A DNA stretch of 39,984 bases from Anaerolineaceae bacterium. GTDB taxonomy: Bacteria; Chloroflexota; Anaerolineae; Anaerolineales; Anaerolineaceae. Made by a program: the position numbers and the translations under genes. The stretch spans positions 1 to 39,984 of the forward strand of contig WOYY01000060.1 of assembly GCA_011620555.1 (NCBI GenBank), written 5' to 3'. The notes beneath the pieces were generated by a model that did not search any database, was not told the DNA's origin, and saw nothing but the letters and a program-made list of their open reading frames with translations. Positions 6,936-14,673 of the stretch are shown in pieces (within the stretch, counting starts at the first letter, position 1; each line of letters begins with the position of its first letter).

Positions 6936-8327
6936 TTATGATTGCTTCACTTTCATCAGGTAAAGGGTCCGCTCCGATTCCGGCACGGGCGCCTTCTGCA
7001 GAATTTCAAATTGAGTTTTGAAGGCTGCCTCAAAACCTGCCTCGGTGTAGTCATCAAAGATATCCAGCCGGGAAGCCAGCAGGCGTTTGACCTGCGAATC
7101 AGACTTGGGAACAAATTCTATCACCAGATGCTCGCAAACTTCGCTGAAAAATTGCGCCAGCTTGGGCAGCGGGACATTGTTCGAAATGGCGAGGTGATGG
7201 ACCAAGGCTAAAGCAAACGCCATAGAAACAGGGCCGCGGTCGATCAGCGACTGCCGTTCCTTATGCGCCCAACCCAACCCCGGCGAAGGGTTGGTCAGGT
7301 CCATGACCAGGGGGAGCAGGTTGGTCTCTCTGTCCTTGCGCGCCTGGATATAAGCTTTGGAAATGGCATTGGGGTCAATATCAAAGGCCACCGTAAAGAT
7401 TCCCCGGTCGCTGGCGATCCGGCTGAACTCGCCGTTGTTGGCGCCCAGGTCCCAGACCTCCGCCGGCTGGATCTGATCCACAAACCGGCTGATGAGCGCC
7501 TTCTTCTCCTCAAAGGCTGTTTCAGAATAATTGGTGGCGTCGTAATAATCCGCCCACTCGGTGCCGCTGATGCGCACGCCCAGCCCCTTGACGGTGTTGC
7601 GGAGGCTATCCAGCAGTCCCATAAGGGACTTTTCGCTGATCTTGCCCTCGACCTCTTCCCGCCTGACTTCCTTGCCGGCATATTTCGCCTGCGTGCGGGC
7701 ATGCAGGTGAATGTGGGTCAGCAGGCCGAGATTGAGTTTTGTGCGTAAGGGCAGCAGCTTTGAAGCAACATCCAGCGGAATGCCGTCAATAAACAGGCGG
7801 CTCATTAGGTTCAGGCGTAAATCTTTAGAGGCCATCAAAGCCAGGGGGGCCAGGAAATGCTGGCAGAACTGCTTATAGGCCACCCAGGGTTCACCCTCTT
7901 CATAAATTTCAAAGGAAAGCGTGTCAATCAGTTTCCAGGCGCCATCGACAAACTGGAGGTTATAGGCGCTGGCGTCTTTGAGGATCATCCCATGCTCCAA
8001 AGCCAGCCGCGCCAGGCGCAGAGTTATCAGCGCCGCGCTGCGCAGCTCATGGAAGCACCACTCATAAGGATAGGAAATAAAACGGACCATTTCCGGCTGG
8101 ATGACCTTATAGGCCAAATCCGGTTGAGGCGTGGAAATTCCTTCAACCTCCTCATGCGCCACCATCAAGCCCTGTTCGATCAAGGCCTGATAAAGGCCGG
8201 AATCCATTAGCCGGTCATAGTGAGGCTGGTAGGCCTGGTTCACCTGGCGGTAAAGCACCTCATCCTGGTAAAACAGGAACCCACTGGGATCGCGAAAAGA
8301 GGCAAATTCTTTTTCTGGCTGGGTCAT
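6936..8327 (-). CDS. NoeA-like SAM-dependent methyltransferase with kinase-like N-terminal region
   Basis: 463 residues. The C-terminal half is a class I methyltransferase: VWDLGANNGEFSR (motif I), VAFDIDPNAI (acidic end of strand 2), and a LALVHHLA segment at motif IV. The N-terminal half contains MILKDASAYNLQFVDG followed by WKLIDTLSFE. The D…N…D spacing resembles the catalytic and metal-binding loops of kinase-like phosphotransferases, but no Gly-rich loop is evident. The overall arrangement resembles NoeA-type proteins of nodulation and glycan loci. The ATG at 8327 has AAGGAAGG four bases upstream. A role in methylating a surface sugar is inferred from context. Confidence 0.75.
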   Translation of the reverse strand: MTQPEKEFASFRDPSGFLFYQDEVLYRQVNQAYQPHYDRLMDSGLYQALIEQGLMVAHEEVEGISTPQPDLAYKVIQPEMVRFISYPYEWCFHELRSAALITLRLARLALEHGMILKDASAYNLQFVDGAWKLIDTLSFEIYEEGEPWVAYKQFCQHFLAPLALMASKDLRLNLMSRLFIDGIPLDVASKLLPLRTKLNLGLLTHIHLHARTQAKYAGKEVRREEVEGKISEKSLMGLLDSLRNTVKGLGVRISGTEWADYYDATNYSETAFEEKKALISRFVDQIQPAEVWDLGANNGEFSRIASDRGIFTVAFDIDPNAISKAYIQARKDRETNLLPLVMDLTNPSPGLGWAHKERQSLIDRGPVSMAFALALVHHLAISNNVPLPKLAQFFSEVCEHLVIEFVPKSDSQVKRLLASRLDIFDDYTEAGFEAAFKTQFEILQKAPVPESERTLYLMKVKQS

Positions 8328-8337
8328 TTAGCCTTCC

Positions 8338-8638
8338 TTACGGGTAAGGGTCCCGACAATAAACCTGGGGATCCTGGACTTCTTCCAAATGATAGCGGTT
8401 TTGCTTCTCACTATAATAACTTTTATCTTCCAGAAGGTCAAAGTCCAGATCAAAAAAATAAAATAGGCCGCCCCAAAAAGTACCAGTCCAAGAAGCGCTG
8501 AAAATAACACCGGCCGCCAAGGTGAGGCTGGGGTGACTTCACCCAGGTGTTGGCCTAAAGGAGCAGCGGCGCGGTAACACTGATGAGCAATAGATATCAA
8601 GGCATTTTTACGGGTTCGCTTTTTTGCTTAAAAGCCAT
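8338..8638 (-). pseudogene. Frameshifted small one-helix membrane protein (two homopolymer shifts)
   Basis: An ATG at 8638 with an excellent ribosome binding site (AGAGGAGAGA) begins MAFKQKSEPVKMP and then stops. Adding one base to the six-base homopolymer at 8620-8625 opens the next frame (…ALISIAHQCYRAAAPLGQ), which carries one membrane helix (VLFSALLGLVLFGAAYFIF). Adding one base to the seven-base homopolymer at 8452-8458 moves to a third frame with an acidic, tyrosine-rich tail (DLDFDLLEDKSYYSEK, then QDPQVYCRDPYP) and a stop at 8338, ten bases before the next ATG. The repaired product would have about 100 residues. Either the gene is broken, or both shifts are sequencing errors, or it is phase variable. 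I do not recognise the family. Confidence 0.6.
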
Positions 8639-8747
8639 TCTCTCCTCTGTTCTTGAGCCGAGGCTATCCAATTAATGAACTGAGATTAACCTTGCTGGAT
8701 TTCCTACCCATTAGTCATCGCCAGGTTAAAAGTTATACCCCAAACTT

Positions 8748-9746
8748 TTAGCCATTCAACCAGCGGTAAAGCCGGTTGACAATGCCCTGAACAATACGAC
8801 GGAACCAGCCCACCTTCATCAAGCGGTTTACGATGCCCCCCGCTTTCTTCACCGGCTGCGCCGCCTGAACTTCCAAACCGGACTGGCGCGCCAGCTCGGC
8901 AACTTCCTCGGAGATCGCGTTCCCCATCAGGCGCACCGTCTGCTGGCGGGTGCAGAACCGCAGGTAGCCCTTGGCGTCCATCCGGTCATCCATCTCCACC
9001 ATCCGGCCCATCACAGCCCCACTCCAGCCCTCGGGCAGCATCTCTGCCAACACGTCCTGCACCACATCCTTCGGGCAGACCATCTGAAAGTGGTGGGCGG
9101 AGACCCAGGCTTGCAGACCCTGATAACTGACGATAACATCCTCGATCCCGGCGACCTCTTCCGCATACCGCTCCCAGGTGCGGCCGCTGTTCACCAGGTA
9201 TTCCTCTTCCCATTTGCGCGGCATCAACAGGCCGCGCTCCGTCTCAACCCCCGGCTGGTTGACAAAAGCCAGCGTGCTATTGGAACTCATCGCCACCCGC
9301 TGGCGGATATAGAAGCCGGTCACAGCGCCAACATTTGGAAAGGTGTCAATGATCTTCAGATGCTCCCCCAGCCAACCCGGCAGGTGGAAAACATCGTCAT
9401 CCGTATAGGCCACGATCTCGCCGGGCGCGGCGTTAAAAATGATCTTCAGCGCATTGAGCTTGCCAATGTTCCGCTTTGAGAGGATCAGGTAGTCAATCTT
9501 GCCATCCGCCTGCAGGGAGGTGAGATAGCCCACCATCTCCGGGCAGCTGCCGTTATCGAAAACCAGCAGATCAAAAGGCTCCTGGGTGTTCGCCAGGATG
9601 CTCTCAATCGTCATCCGGGTCACATCTAGACGGTTCTGGAAATAGCCCGCCTGATGGGGCGCATAAACCAGCACCGCCACCGTCGTGCGCGCGGGTTTGA
9701 AATCCAGGGTCTGACCGCGCGAAGGGTTATATCCAATCCGGGGCAT
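8748..9746 (-). CDS. Family 2 glycosyltransferase
   Basis: 332 residues with GT-A/GT2 landmarks: VAVLVYAP at the first strand, LLVFDNGS near residue 60, LSKRNIGKLNAL, and IVAYTDDDVFHLPGW, where TDDD supplies the metal-binding DxD. The C-terminal 50 residues are basic with amphipathic helices (VNRLMKVGWFRRIVQ), possibly lying on the membrane face. It would add a sugar to the growing glycan in the cytoplasm. The stop of the upstream gene lies three bases before this ATG. The 109 bases between this gene's stop and the next gene's start show no clear promoter. Donor sugar unknown. Confidence 0.82.
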   Translation of the reverse strand: MPRIGYNPSRGQTLDFKPARTTVAVLVYAPHQAGYFQNRLDVTRMTIESILANTQEPFDLLVFDNGSCPEMVGYLTSLQADGKIDYLILSKRNIGKLNALKIIFNAAPGEIVAYTDDDVFHLPGWLGEHLKIIDTFPNVGAVTGFYIRQRVAMSSNSTLAFVNQPGVETERGLLMPRKWEEEYLVNSGRTWERYAEEVAGIEDVIVSYQGLQAWVSAHHFQMVCPKDVVQDVLAEMLPEGWSGAVMGRMVEMDDRMDAKGYLRFCTRQQTVRLMGNAISEEVAELARQSGLEVQAAQPVKKAGGIVNRLMKVGWFRRIVQGIVNRLYRWLNG

Positions 9747-9749
9747 CGC

Positions 9750-10688
9750 TCAACCTGCCTTATCCGCTTTAAATTTATACGCCAGCCAACCCCGGATTTC
9801 CCTGAAGGCTACGATCGGGTGGAAGATCGCAAAACTGATCGAACCCAAAAGCCGGGAATGGAGCTTGATGAGCGGGAAGATCTCGACCTCCCGCCAAAAA
9901 CCCTTCCAACCCAGGGGTTTGCGCGCCAGGCCAGCATTGGTCAGGAGATAGCGCGAATCGGTCGCAATGAAGATCGACCGCCTGCCGCCGGCGAGTTTGA
10001 CATTTTCATGGGATTCCGGTTGGCGGAAATGGATCACGCCCCCTGGCAGGTGGGCGTAATCGTGGTTTTGGTGAATCGCTGTGATGGAGGGCGTGGCGTC
10101 CACCAGCTTCCAGCCCTGATAGCGCGCCTCGTAGATCATCCAGTTATCCCATCCTGCCCGGCCGACGGCAAAGTCGGGAATATCCCTGAAACAGGCCCGC
10201 GGGTAAATGAAATAGTCGCTGCCGGTCTGGCCATGCAGCCGGCCTTTTTCCGCCGCCAACCGGCGCAGCTGGGCGGGCCAATCGCCGGTGAAATCGAGCG
10301 ACTCGGTGATATCCGTGTCATAACGCTGACCGATCGCCAGAAATGGCGCAGGCTCATCCGCCAGCCGCCGAACGGCATCCACCAGGTCTGGCAAGAAGAG
10401 GATGTCCGCATTGGCATAAGCCAGAAAAGGCGACTTGTTCAGGTTGCGTCCCAGCTCGAAGATCGAACTGATCAGGGGCGTCCCCTGCGCGTTGGTCCGG
10501 ACCTGCGGCAGATGCCGGATCCCATACTCCCGGCAGACTTCGGCCACGCCGGGGTCATCCCCGATGACGGCCACAGCGACCTCTTCCCCCAGGGCCAGCC
10601 AGTTTCGCAGCATATTGCGCTGGATGGTATTGATATGAGGGTCCGCAAAGGATTTGGGGGCCGTAAACAGCGTCAGCAAGGGGGCCAT
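9750..10688 (-). CDS. Probable glycosyltransferase (GT-A-like)
   Basis: 312 residues. The N-terminus LLTLFTAPKSFADPH and an FLAYANADILFLPDL segment resemble the first strand and the DxD-equivalent region of GT-A glycosyltransferases. A GWDNWMIYEARYQGWKLVDATP segment is typical of proteins annotated as hypothetical glycosyltransferases in polysaccharide loci. The C-terminal region is basic and partly hydrophobic. It overlaps the upstream methyltransferase by one base (TGATG), indicating translational coupling. The fold assignment is moderately sure; substrate and product are unknown. Confidence 0.62.
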   Translation of the reverse strand: MAPLLTLFTAPKSFADPHINTIQRNMLRNWLALGEEVAVAVIGDDPGVAEVCREYGIRHLPQVRTNAQGTPLISSIFELGRNLNKSPFLAYANADILFLPDLVDAVRRLADEPAPFLAIGQRYDTDITESLDFTGDWPAQLRRLAAEKGRLHGQTGSDYFIYPRACFRDIPDFAVGRAGWDNWMIYEARYQGWKLVDATPSITAIHQNHDYAHLPGGVIHFRQPESHENVKLAGGRRSIFIATDSRYLLTNAGLARKPLGWKGFWREVEIFPLIKLHSRLLGSISFAIFHPIVAFREIRGWLAYKFKADKAG

Positions 10689-11566
10689 CAGCGATCTTCC
10701 CCTTCCGGCAGCGCCAACCAGGCCCGGTGCGGGAAGAGCTTCTGCACCAGCCGGCGGTAGAGCATCGCCAGATTTCGTTTAACGCTGACATTTCTTTCCG
10801 GCCGGACAGACCCTGGGGCCGCCTGCCCGAGCGGCCTAGCCAAAACGGTCAGATACAAATTCAAGATGCCAGAGCGGGGGACCCCATGCCGCTCAAAATG
10901 GACCGGATCATAGCCGGCCTGGCGCAGGGCTTCCCTGAGCGTATGCGGCGTGTAGCAGGCGAGATGTGCCAATTCATAACTGTCATGCGCATAAAAATTC
11001 GGCACTTCCAGGAGCAGCAGCCCATCTTCCGAGAGCAGCTCCGCCCGGATCTGGCGCAGCATCCCGACCGGGTCCGGTAGATGCTCGAGGACGTGGCTCA
11101 GGCTCACCAGGTCAAAACGCTCCGGGCCGGCCGCGATCAGAGCCTCCACGCTGGGGAACATCGGGATGCCTTTTTGTTCAGCAAAGGCCCGATAAGCATC
11201 GCCCGGCTCCACCCCCGTCATCTGGCAGGCAAAGGCCTGGTGGAAGGCTTGCAGCAGCACGCCGGCCGAAGCGCCGATATCCAGCATGGTATGGATCTCC
11301 CGAACGCCGAGGGACTCCAGAATTTTAATCAGATGCTGGGCGCGCTGAGATTGCACCCAGAGGTCTTTCGCCGTCGGCTCTTCATGGGCCTGGTAGATCC
11401 GGCGGTAGGTGGTCGCATAAAATTCGGGGTCAGCCGCCTGGCTCTCCGCCTGCGATTGAAAGACCAATCCACAGTTCTCACACTGGTCATAGACCAGGGG
11501 ATAGCCAAAGGATTCGGCTTTGGCAAACAAATGGTGATGGTCTGAACCGCAGAGTAAACAGGTCAT
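10688..11566 (-). CDS. Class I SAM-dependent methyltransferase with N-terminal zinc-ribbon-like motif
   Basis: 292 residues from the ATG at 11566, chosen because it has AAAGGA at good spacing and because the protein then begins with a CLLCGS…CENCG cysteine pair, a zinc-ribbon-like start common in sugar methyltransferases of polysaccharide loci. The longer frame to 11734 overlaps spsF and has no family features. Motif I is TMLDIGASAGVLL, then VTGVEPGD (strand 2), DLVSLSHVLEHLPDP (motif IV) and LLLLEVPN. It probably methylates a glycan sugar or terminates a chain; the position methylated is not predictable. Confidence 0.82.
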   Translation of the reverse strand: MTCLLCGSDHHHLFAKAESFGYPLVYDQCENCGLVFQSQAESQAADPEFYATTYRRIYQAHEEPTAKDLWVQSQRAQHLIKILESLGVREIHTMLDIGASAGVLLQAFHQAFACQMTGVEPGDAYRAFAEQKGIPMFPSVEALIAAGPERFDLVSLSHVLEHLPDPVGMLRQIRAELLSEDGLLLLEVPNFYAHDSYELAHLACYTPHTLREALRQAGYDPVHFERHGVPRSGILNLYLTVLARPLGQAAPGSVRPERNVSVKRNLAMLYRRLVQKLFPHRAWLALPEGEDR

Positions 11567-11593
11567 AAAATCCTTTTCAAAATGGGTGGCGCA

Positions 11594-11602
11594 ATTATAA
11601 CA
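11594..11602 (-). promoter_or_regulatory. Putative extended -10 promoter before the methyltransferase gene
   Basis: TGTTATAAT on the minus strand is a perfect -10 hexamer with TGn extension, in the 43-base gap between spsF and the methyltransferase start at 11566. A TTGACA is present upstream, but at 21 bases, which is too far to count as a -35. Confidence 0.45.
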
Positions 11603-11609
11603 CCGGGAA

Positions 11610-12389
11610 TCAGCCCCGGCTGTCAATGTCCTTAAATGATTTGTGTTGCACCCCGGCGTTGAGCGCGCCCAATTCCGGGTGGCGCTGGAGGTAATCCACC
11701 ACCTCCGCCATGCCGAAGTCATTGCCGCCGCCAAAGTGGGCCGTGATCCTACGAATCAGCTCGAGGTCCTCGGCCGTGTCCACCGTCAGGCGCAGCGCGC
11801 CCCAATCCGGCTCATGGTCCACCAGCAAGGTCTTGAACCGGCCGGGTTCCTCATAGAGATAGGGCATCACATGCTCGCGGGCATATTGGGCCTCCGCCTC
11901 CTGCCAGGCGCGGGTGAGCGCGGCTATCCTGACTACCTCGGTATCCATCCCGATCGGGGTGGTACGCTTCCAGGGAGGCGGCAGCCGATTGGCGGCAAAA
12001 TCCGCCTGGGCCGTCTGGAACGCTCGGACCGTCCGGTCAACCTCGGCCGGGTCCAGCAGGGGGCAATCCGCCGTCAGGCGGACCACCGTCTCGGCCTGAA
12101 AGGTCCGGGCCGCCTGGTAGTAACGGTCCAGCACGTCATAGGGGTCCCCCCGGAAGACCGGGAACCCCATGCGCTCGCAGTAAGCCTCGACCGGGTCGTC
12201 CCCGGCCTCCGTCGTGGTCGCCACCACAACGCGCCCGATGGTCTGGGCATGCCGGGCGCGGATCACCACGCGGGAGAGCATCGGCTGGCCCTCAATCTCC
12301 CGCAGGACCTTGCCGGGCAGACGGCTGGACCCCATCCGGGCCTGGATGATCGCAACCACACCGGCGTTCCTGATCTTGTCTTTAGCCAT
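11610..12389 (-). CDS. spsF: SpsF-type cytidylyltransferase (CMP-sugar activation)
   Basis: 259 residues from the ATG at 12389, seven bases after the GT4 stop and preceded by AAGGATAAG. The frame continues far upstream but there it only shadows the GT4 gene. Landmarks: VVAIIQARMGSSRLPGKVL, VVVATTTEAGDD, FRGDPYDVLDRYYQA, VVRLTADCPLLDP. This is the SpsF/cytidylyltransferase family (PF02348) found beside neuB-like spsE in spore-coat and flagellar glycan loci. It probably forms the CMP-derivative of the product of the NeuB at 13571-14641. A second, unrelated CMP-transferase (NeuA-HAD) exists at 3473-4711, which argues for two activated acids. Confidence 0.86.
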   Translation of the reverse strand: MAKDKIRNAGVVAIIQARMGSSRLPGKVLREIEGQPMLSRVVIRARHAQTIGRVVVATTTEAGDDPVEAYCERMGFPVFRGDPYDVLDRYYQAARTFQAETVVRLTADCPLLDPAEVDRTVRAFQTAQADFAANRLPPPWKRTTPIGMDTEVVRIAALTRAWQEAEAQYAREHVMPYLYEEPGRFKTLLVDHEPDWGALRLTVDTAEDLELIRRITAHFGGGNDFGMAEVVDYLQRHPELGALNAGVQHKSFKDIDSRG

Positions 12390-12396
12390 CTTATCC

Positions 12397-13533
12397 TTAT
12401 TCTCCCAGGCTCTGGCCGGGCAGCACGGACCTGGCAGGGGAATCCCCTGCCAGGCGGTACGCAGCCAGGCATTTCTGAAAATTGTCCTGCCAGTTCGCCC
12501 GCGCTTCAGCCAGCGACCTCCCCGCGATCCCATAGCTCGGGGTTTCCGGGGAATCCGCCAGGGCCACCAGCGAGTCCCGGAGGTCTGCAACTGACCCCGC
12601 CCTGAACGTGTGCCCATTGACGCCCGGCTCCACCCATTCCCGATTGCCGGGAATATCGGAGGCCAGCACCGGCCGCCCGCAGGCCAGCGCCTCCAGCAAG
12701 GAGATCGAAGAACCGTCGCTGTGTGAAGGGCTGACATAAAGGTCGGCCGCCTGATAAAACGCGGGCAGGTCTGCCTGCGCCACCCGGCCGGCAAAATGCA
12801 CTTTCCCGCCCAGCGGGTCGAGAATCTGGTGAATCAACTCCGCCTGGGGGCCAGATCCCACCAGCAGCAGCCGCAAGCGCGGGTCCAGCTGGACCGCCTC
12901 CGCAAAGGCCTGGGCCAGGTCGCTCACCCCGTAGAGCGGCGCCCAGGTCCGGCTGCAAAAGATGACGAATTGATCCTCCCAGCCCAGCGCCGATCGCAAA
13001 GCCAGCCCCGCCTCCCGGCCACTTTCCGGCGAGAAATGCGCCAGGTCCACCCCCCAGGGAAAAAGCACCATCCGACCCCGCGGGAAGCCAAAGCTCGCCG
13101 CGGCCTCTGCCACCGTCTGGCAGTCGCCGAGGAAAACATCCGTCCGGTCGAGGGTGCAGCGGGTCGCCGCCCGCATCCAGGGGCTGCGCTGGGCGGTGAG
13201 CAAGAGGTCGGAACCCCAGGACATGGTCACCAGCGGGTGAAAGCCCGCCAGGGCGGTCACCAAAGCTGGCCCCTGCACTGGGCCGGCATGGATCAGATCC
13301 GGCCGAGTTTCCGCCAGGTATTTTACAAACCGGCCTACCCCGGCCTGCCATCCGGCCCAGCCAGACCAATCCGGCTGACCCGCAGGCCATCTAAGTTCGG
13401 TGACGCCTGCCGGCGTCTGGGGCTGGCATTCAAACTGCCGAAGCGCAAAAACCTGGTGCGCCGTTCCCGCCAGGGCGGTCAGAAAACGCCGGTCATGCGG
13501 CGTATCTCGCTCGGTGAAATAGAGGACTCGCAT
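12397..13533 (-). CDS. Family 4 glycosyltransferase
   Basis: 378 residues, GT-B fold. The N-terminal domain starts RVLYFTERDTPHDRRFL and holds LIHAGPVQGPAL. The C-terminal domain has VIFCSRTWAPLYGVSDL, LLLVGSGPQ, VHFAGRVAQADLP and YVSPSHSDGSSISLLEALACG, the EX7E-type donor-site motif of GT4 retaining enzymes. It sits between the SAF-containing neuB and spsF, so it may act on the sugar of that module, although GT4 enzymes more often use UDP or GDP sugars. Family assignment is firm; specificity is unknown. Confidence 0.87.
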   Translation of the reverse strand: MRVLYFTERDTPHDRRFLTALAGTAHQVFALRQFECQPQTPAGVTELRWPAGQPDWSGWAGWQAGVGRFVKYLAETRPDLIHAGPVQGPALVTALAGFHPLVTMSWGSDLLLTAQRSPWMRAATRCTLDRTDVFLGDCQTVAEAAASFGFPRGRMVLFPWGVDLAHFSPESGREAGLALRSALGWEDQFVIFCSRTWAPLYGVSDLAQAFAEAVQLDPRLRLLLVGSGPQAELIHQILDPLGGKVHFAGRVAQADLPAFYQAADLYVSPSHSDGSSISLLEALACGRPVLASDIPGNREWVEPGVNGHTFRAGSVADLRDSLVALADSPETPSYGIAGRSLAEARANWQDNFQKCLAAYRLAGDSPARSVLPGQSLGE

Positions 13534-13570
13534 CAGGTCTCGCTTAGGGGGTTCCTGTGATGAAGGGGGC

Positions 13571-14641
13571 CTAGGGGTTGCCGAATTGCGACCAGCGCAA
13601 TTCCTGCCCGGTGGAGATCCGCTCCAGCACTTTCAGACCGATCAGGTCATCAAGCTTATAGGGCTGGATTGCGCCCGGGGTTGCCGGCCGCAGCACGTCG
13701 ATCATCTCCCGGGAGATGATCTCGCCAGGCTGCAGGTCTCGGGCCGCCCGCAGGCAGCGCCGTTGGATCACAACGGTCTCGCGTTCGTTATCCGCCACGA
13801 ACTTATCGCCGGACCCCAGCGCGCGTTCCAGCTGGCGGGTGGCCCTGACCATCTCCGCCCAGGTCTGGGGGTTCATCGCAAAGGGATGATCGGGGCCGAC
13901 CCGGCCGTTATCGTCGGTGAAGTGCTTTTCCACCACCCTTGCGCCCAGCGTCACCGCGCCCAGCACGGTCGCATGGCCGTGGGTGTGGTCCGAGAGACCC
14001 AGGGGCAGCTCGGGGTACATGGATTGGTAGGTCCTCAGCACATTCAGATGGATATGATCAAAATTGCCGTCCGCGGCGGTGTAGTTCGTGTTGCACTGCA
14101 TCAGCACCAGCTGAGGGTTGATCGCCAGAATCGCTTCCACCGCCCGCTGGACATCGCCAATGGTTGAAGCGCCCGTCGCCAGGAGCACCGGCTTGCCTTT
14201 GCTGGCGATTCGCTCGCAGGCCTCAATCCAGGTGATGTCGCCCGAGCCGATCTTATAGGCCGGGACGTAATCATCCAGCATGTCAATCGCTTCAAAGTCA
14301 TAGGGCGAGGAGAAATAGTCGATCCCCACCTCGTCGCAAGTTGCTTTGAGGATCGGCGTCCAGTCGAAAGGCAGGGAGGCGGAGGCATAAACTTCCGTGA
14401 CGGATTTCTCCCATTTCGCCTGGTGGGAGACCCGGGCGTTCATGTGGGTGAAGCCATAGTCCGAAACAATCTTGGGCGCCTGAAAATTCTGGAACTTGGC
14501 GGCGTCCGCGCCGGCTTCCTTGGCCAGGCGGATCAGGAGCTTGGCGCGTTCCAGGCTGCCGTCATGGTTGGCGGCGATATCCGCAATGAAATACGTGGGA
14601 TGGTCTTTCCCTATCGGGTGATTGCCAATCTTCAAATCCAT
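13571..14641 (-). CDS. neuB: NeuB-family nonulosonic acid synthase with SAF domain
   Basis: 356 residues. Barrel motifs: YFIADIAANHDGS, DAAKFQNFQAPK, DYFSSPYDFEAID, KIGSGDITWIEA, LLATGASTIGDV, LGLSDHTHGHAT and VVEKHFTDD. The C-terminal ~65 residues (RRCLRAARDLQPGEII to the end) form the SAF domain. The start at 14641 has GGAGG six bases upstream; the in-frame ATG at 14647 directly abuts that site and is unlikely. The barrel sequence differs clearly from the SAF-less NeuB at 1443-2318 (ADIAANHDGS against AEIGINHNGD), so this is not a recent duplicate. It probably condenses PEP with a six-carbon amino sugar. Its natural partners here are spsF downstream and the RmlD/PseB-like pair upstream. Confidence 0.88.
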   Translation of the reverse strand: MDLKIGNHPIGKDHPTYFIADIAANHDGSLERAKLLIRLAKEAGADAAKFQNFQAPKIVSDYGFTHMNARVSHQAKWEKSVTEVYASASLPFDWTPILKATCDEVGIDYFSSPYDFEAIDMLDDYVPAYKIGSGDITWIEACERIASKGKPVLLATGASTIGDVQRAVEAILAINPQLVLMQCNTNYTAADGNFDHIHLNVLRTYQSMYPELPLGLSDHTHGHATVLGAVTLGARVVEKHFTDDNGRVGPDHPFAMNPQTWAEMVRATRQLERALGSGDKFVADNERETVVIQRRCLRAARDLQPGEIISREMIDVLRPATPGAIQPYKLDDLIGLKVLERISTGQELRWSQFGNP

Positions 14642-14673
14642 TTTCATCCTCCACCAATGGTCACAAAATCAAT

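Noticed and set aside
8328-8600. 90-codon frame taken as an intact protein
   Set aside because: It starts at TTG without a ribosome binding site, and its last codons run through the ribosome binding site of the next gene. The neighbouring frames fit a real start and tail better.
11603-11632. TTGACA as -35 for the promoter at 11594
   Set aside because: The spacer would be 21 bases, outside the normal 16-18 range.
12390-12794. Longer N-terminus for the SpsF frame
   Set aside because: The extension is an out-of-frame shadow of the GT4 gene; the ATG at 12389 has a ribosome binding site and begins at the family start.
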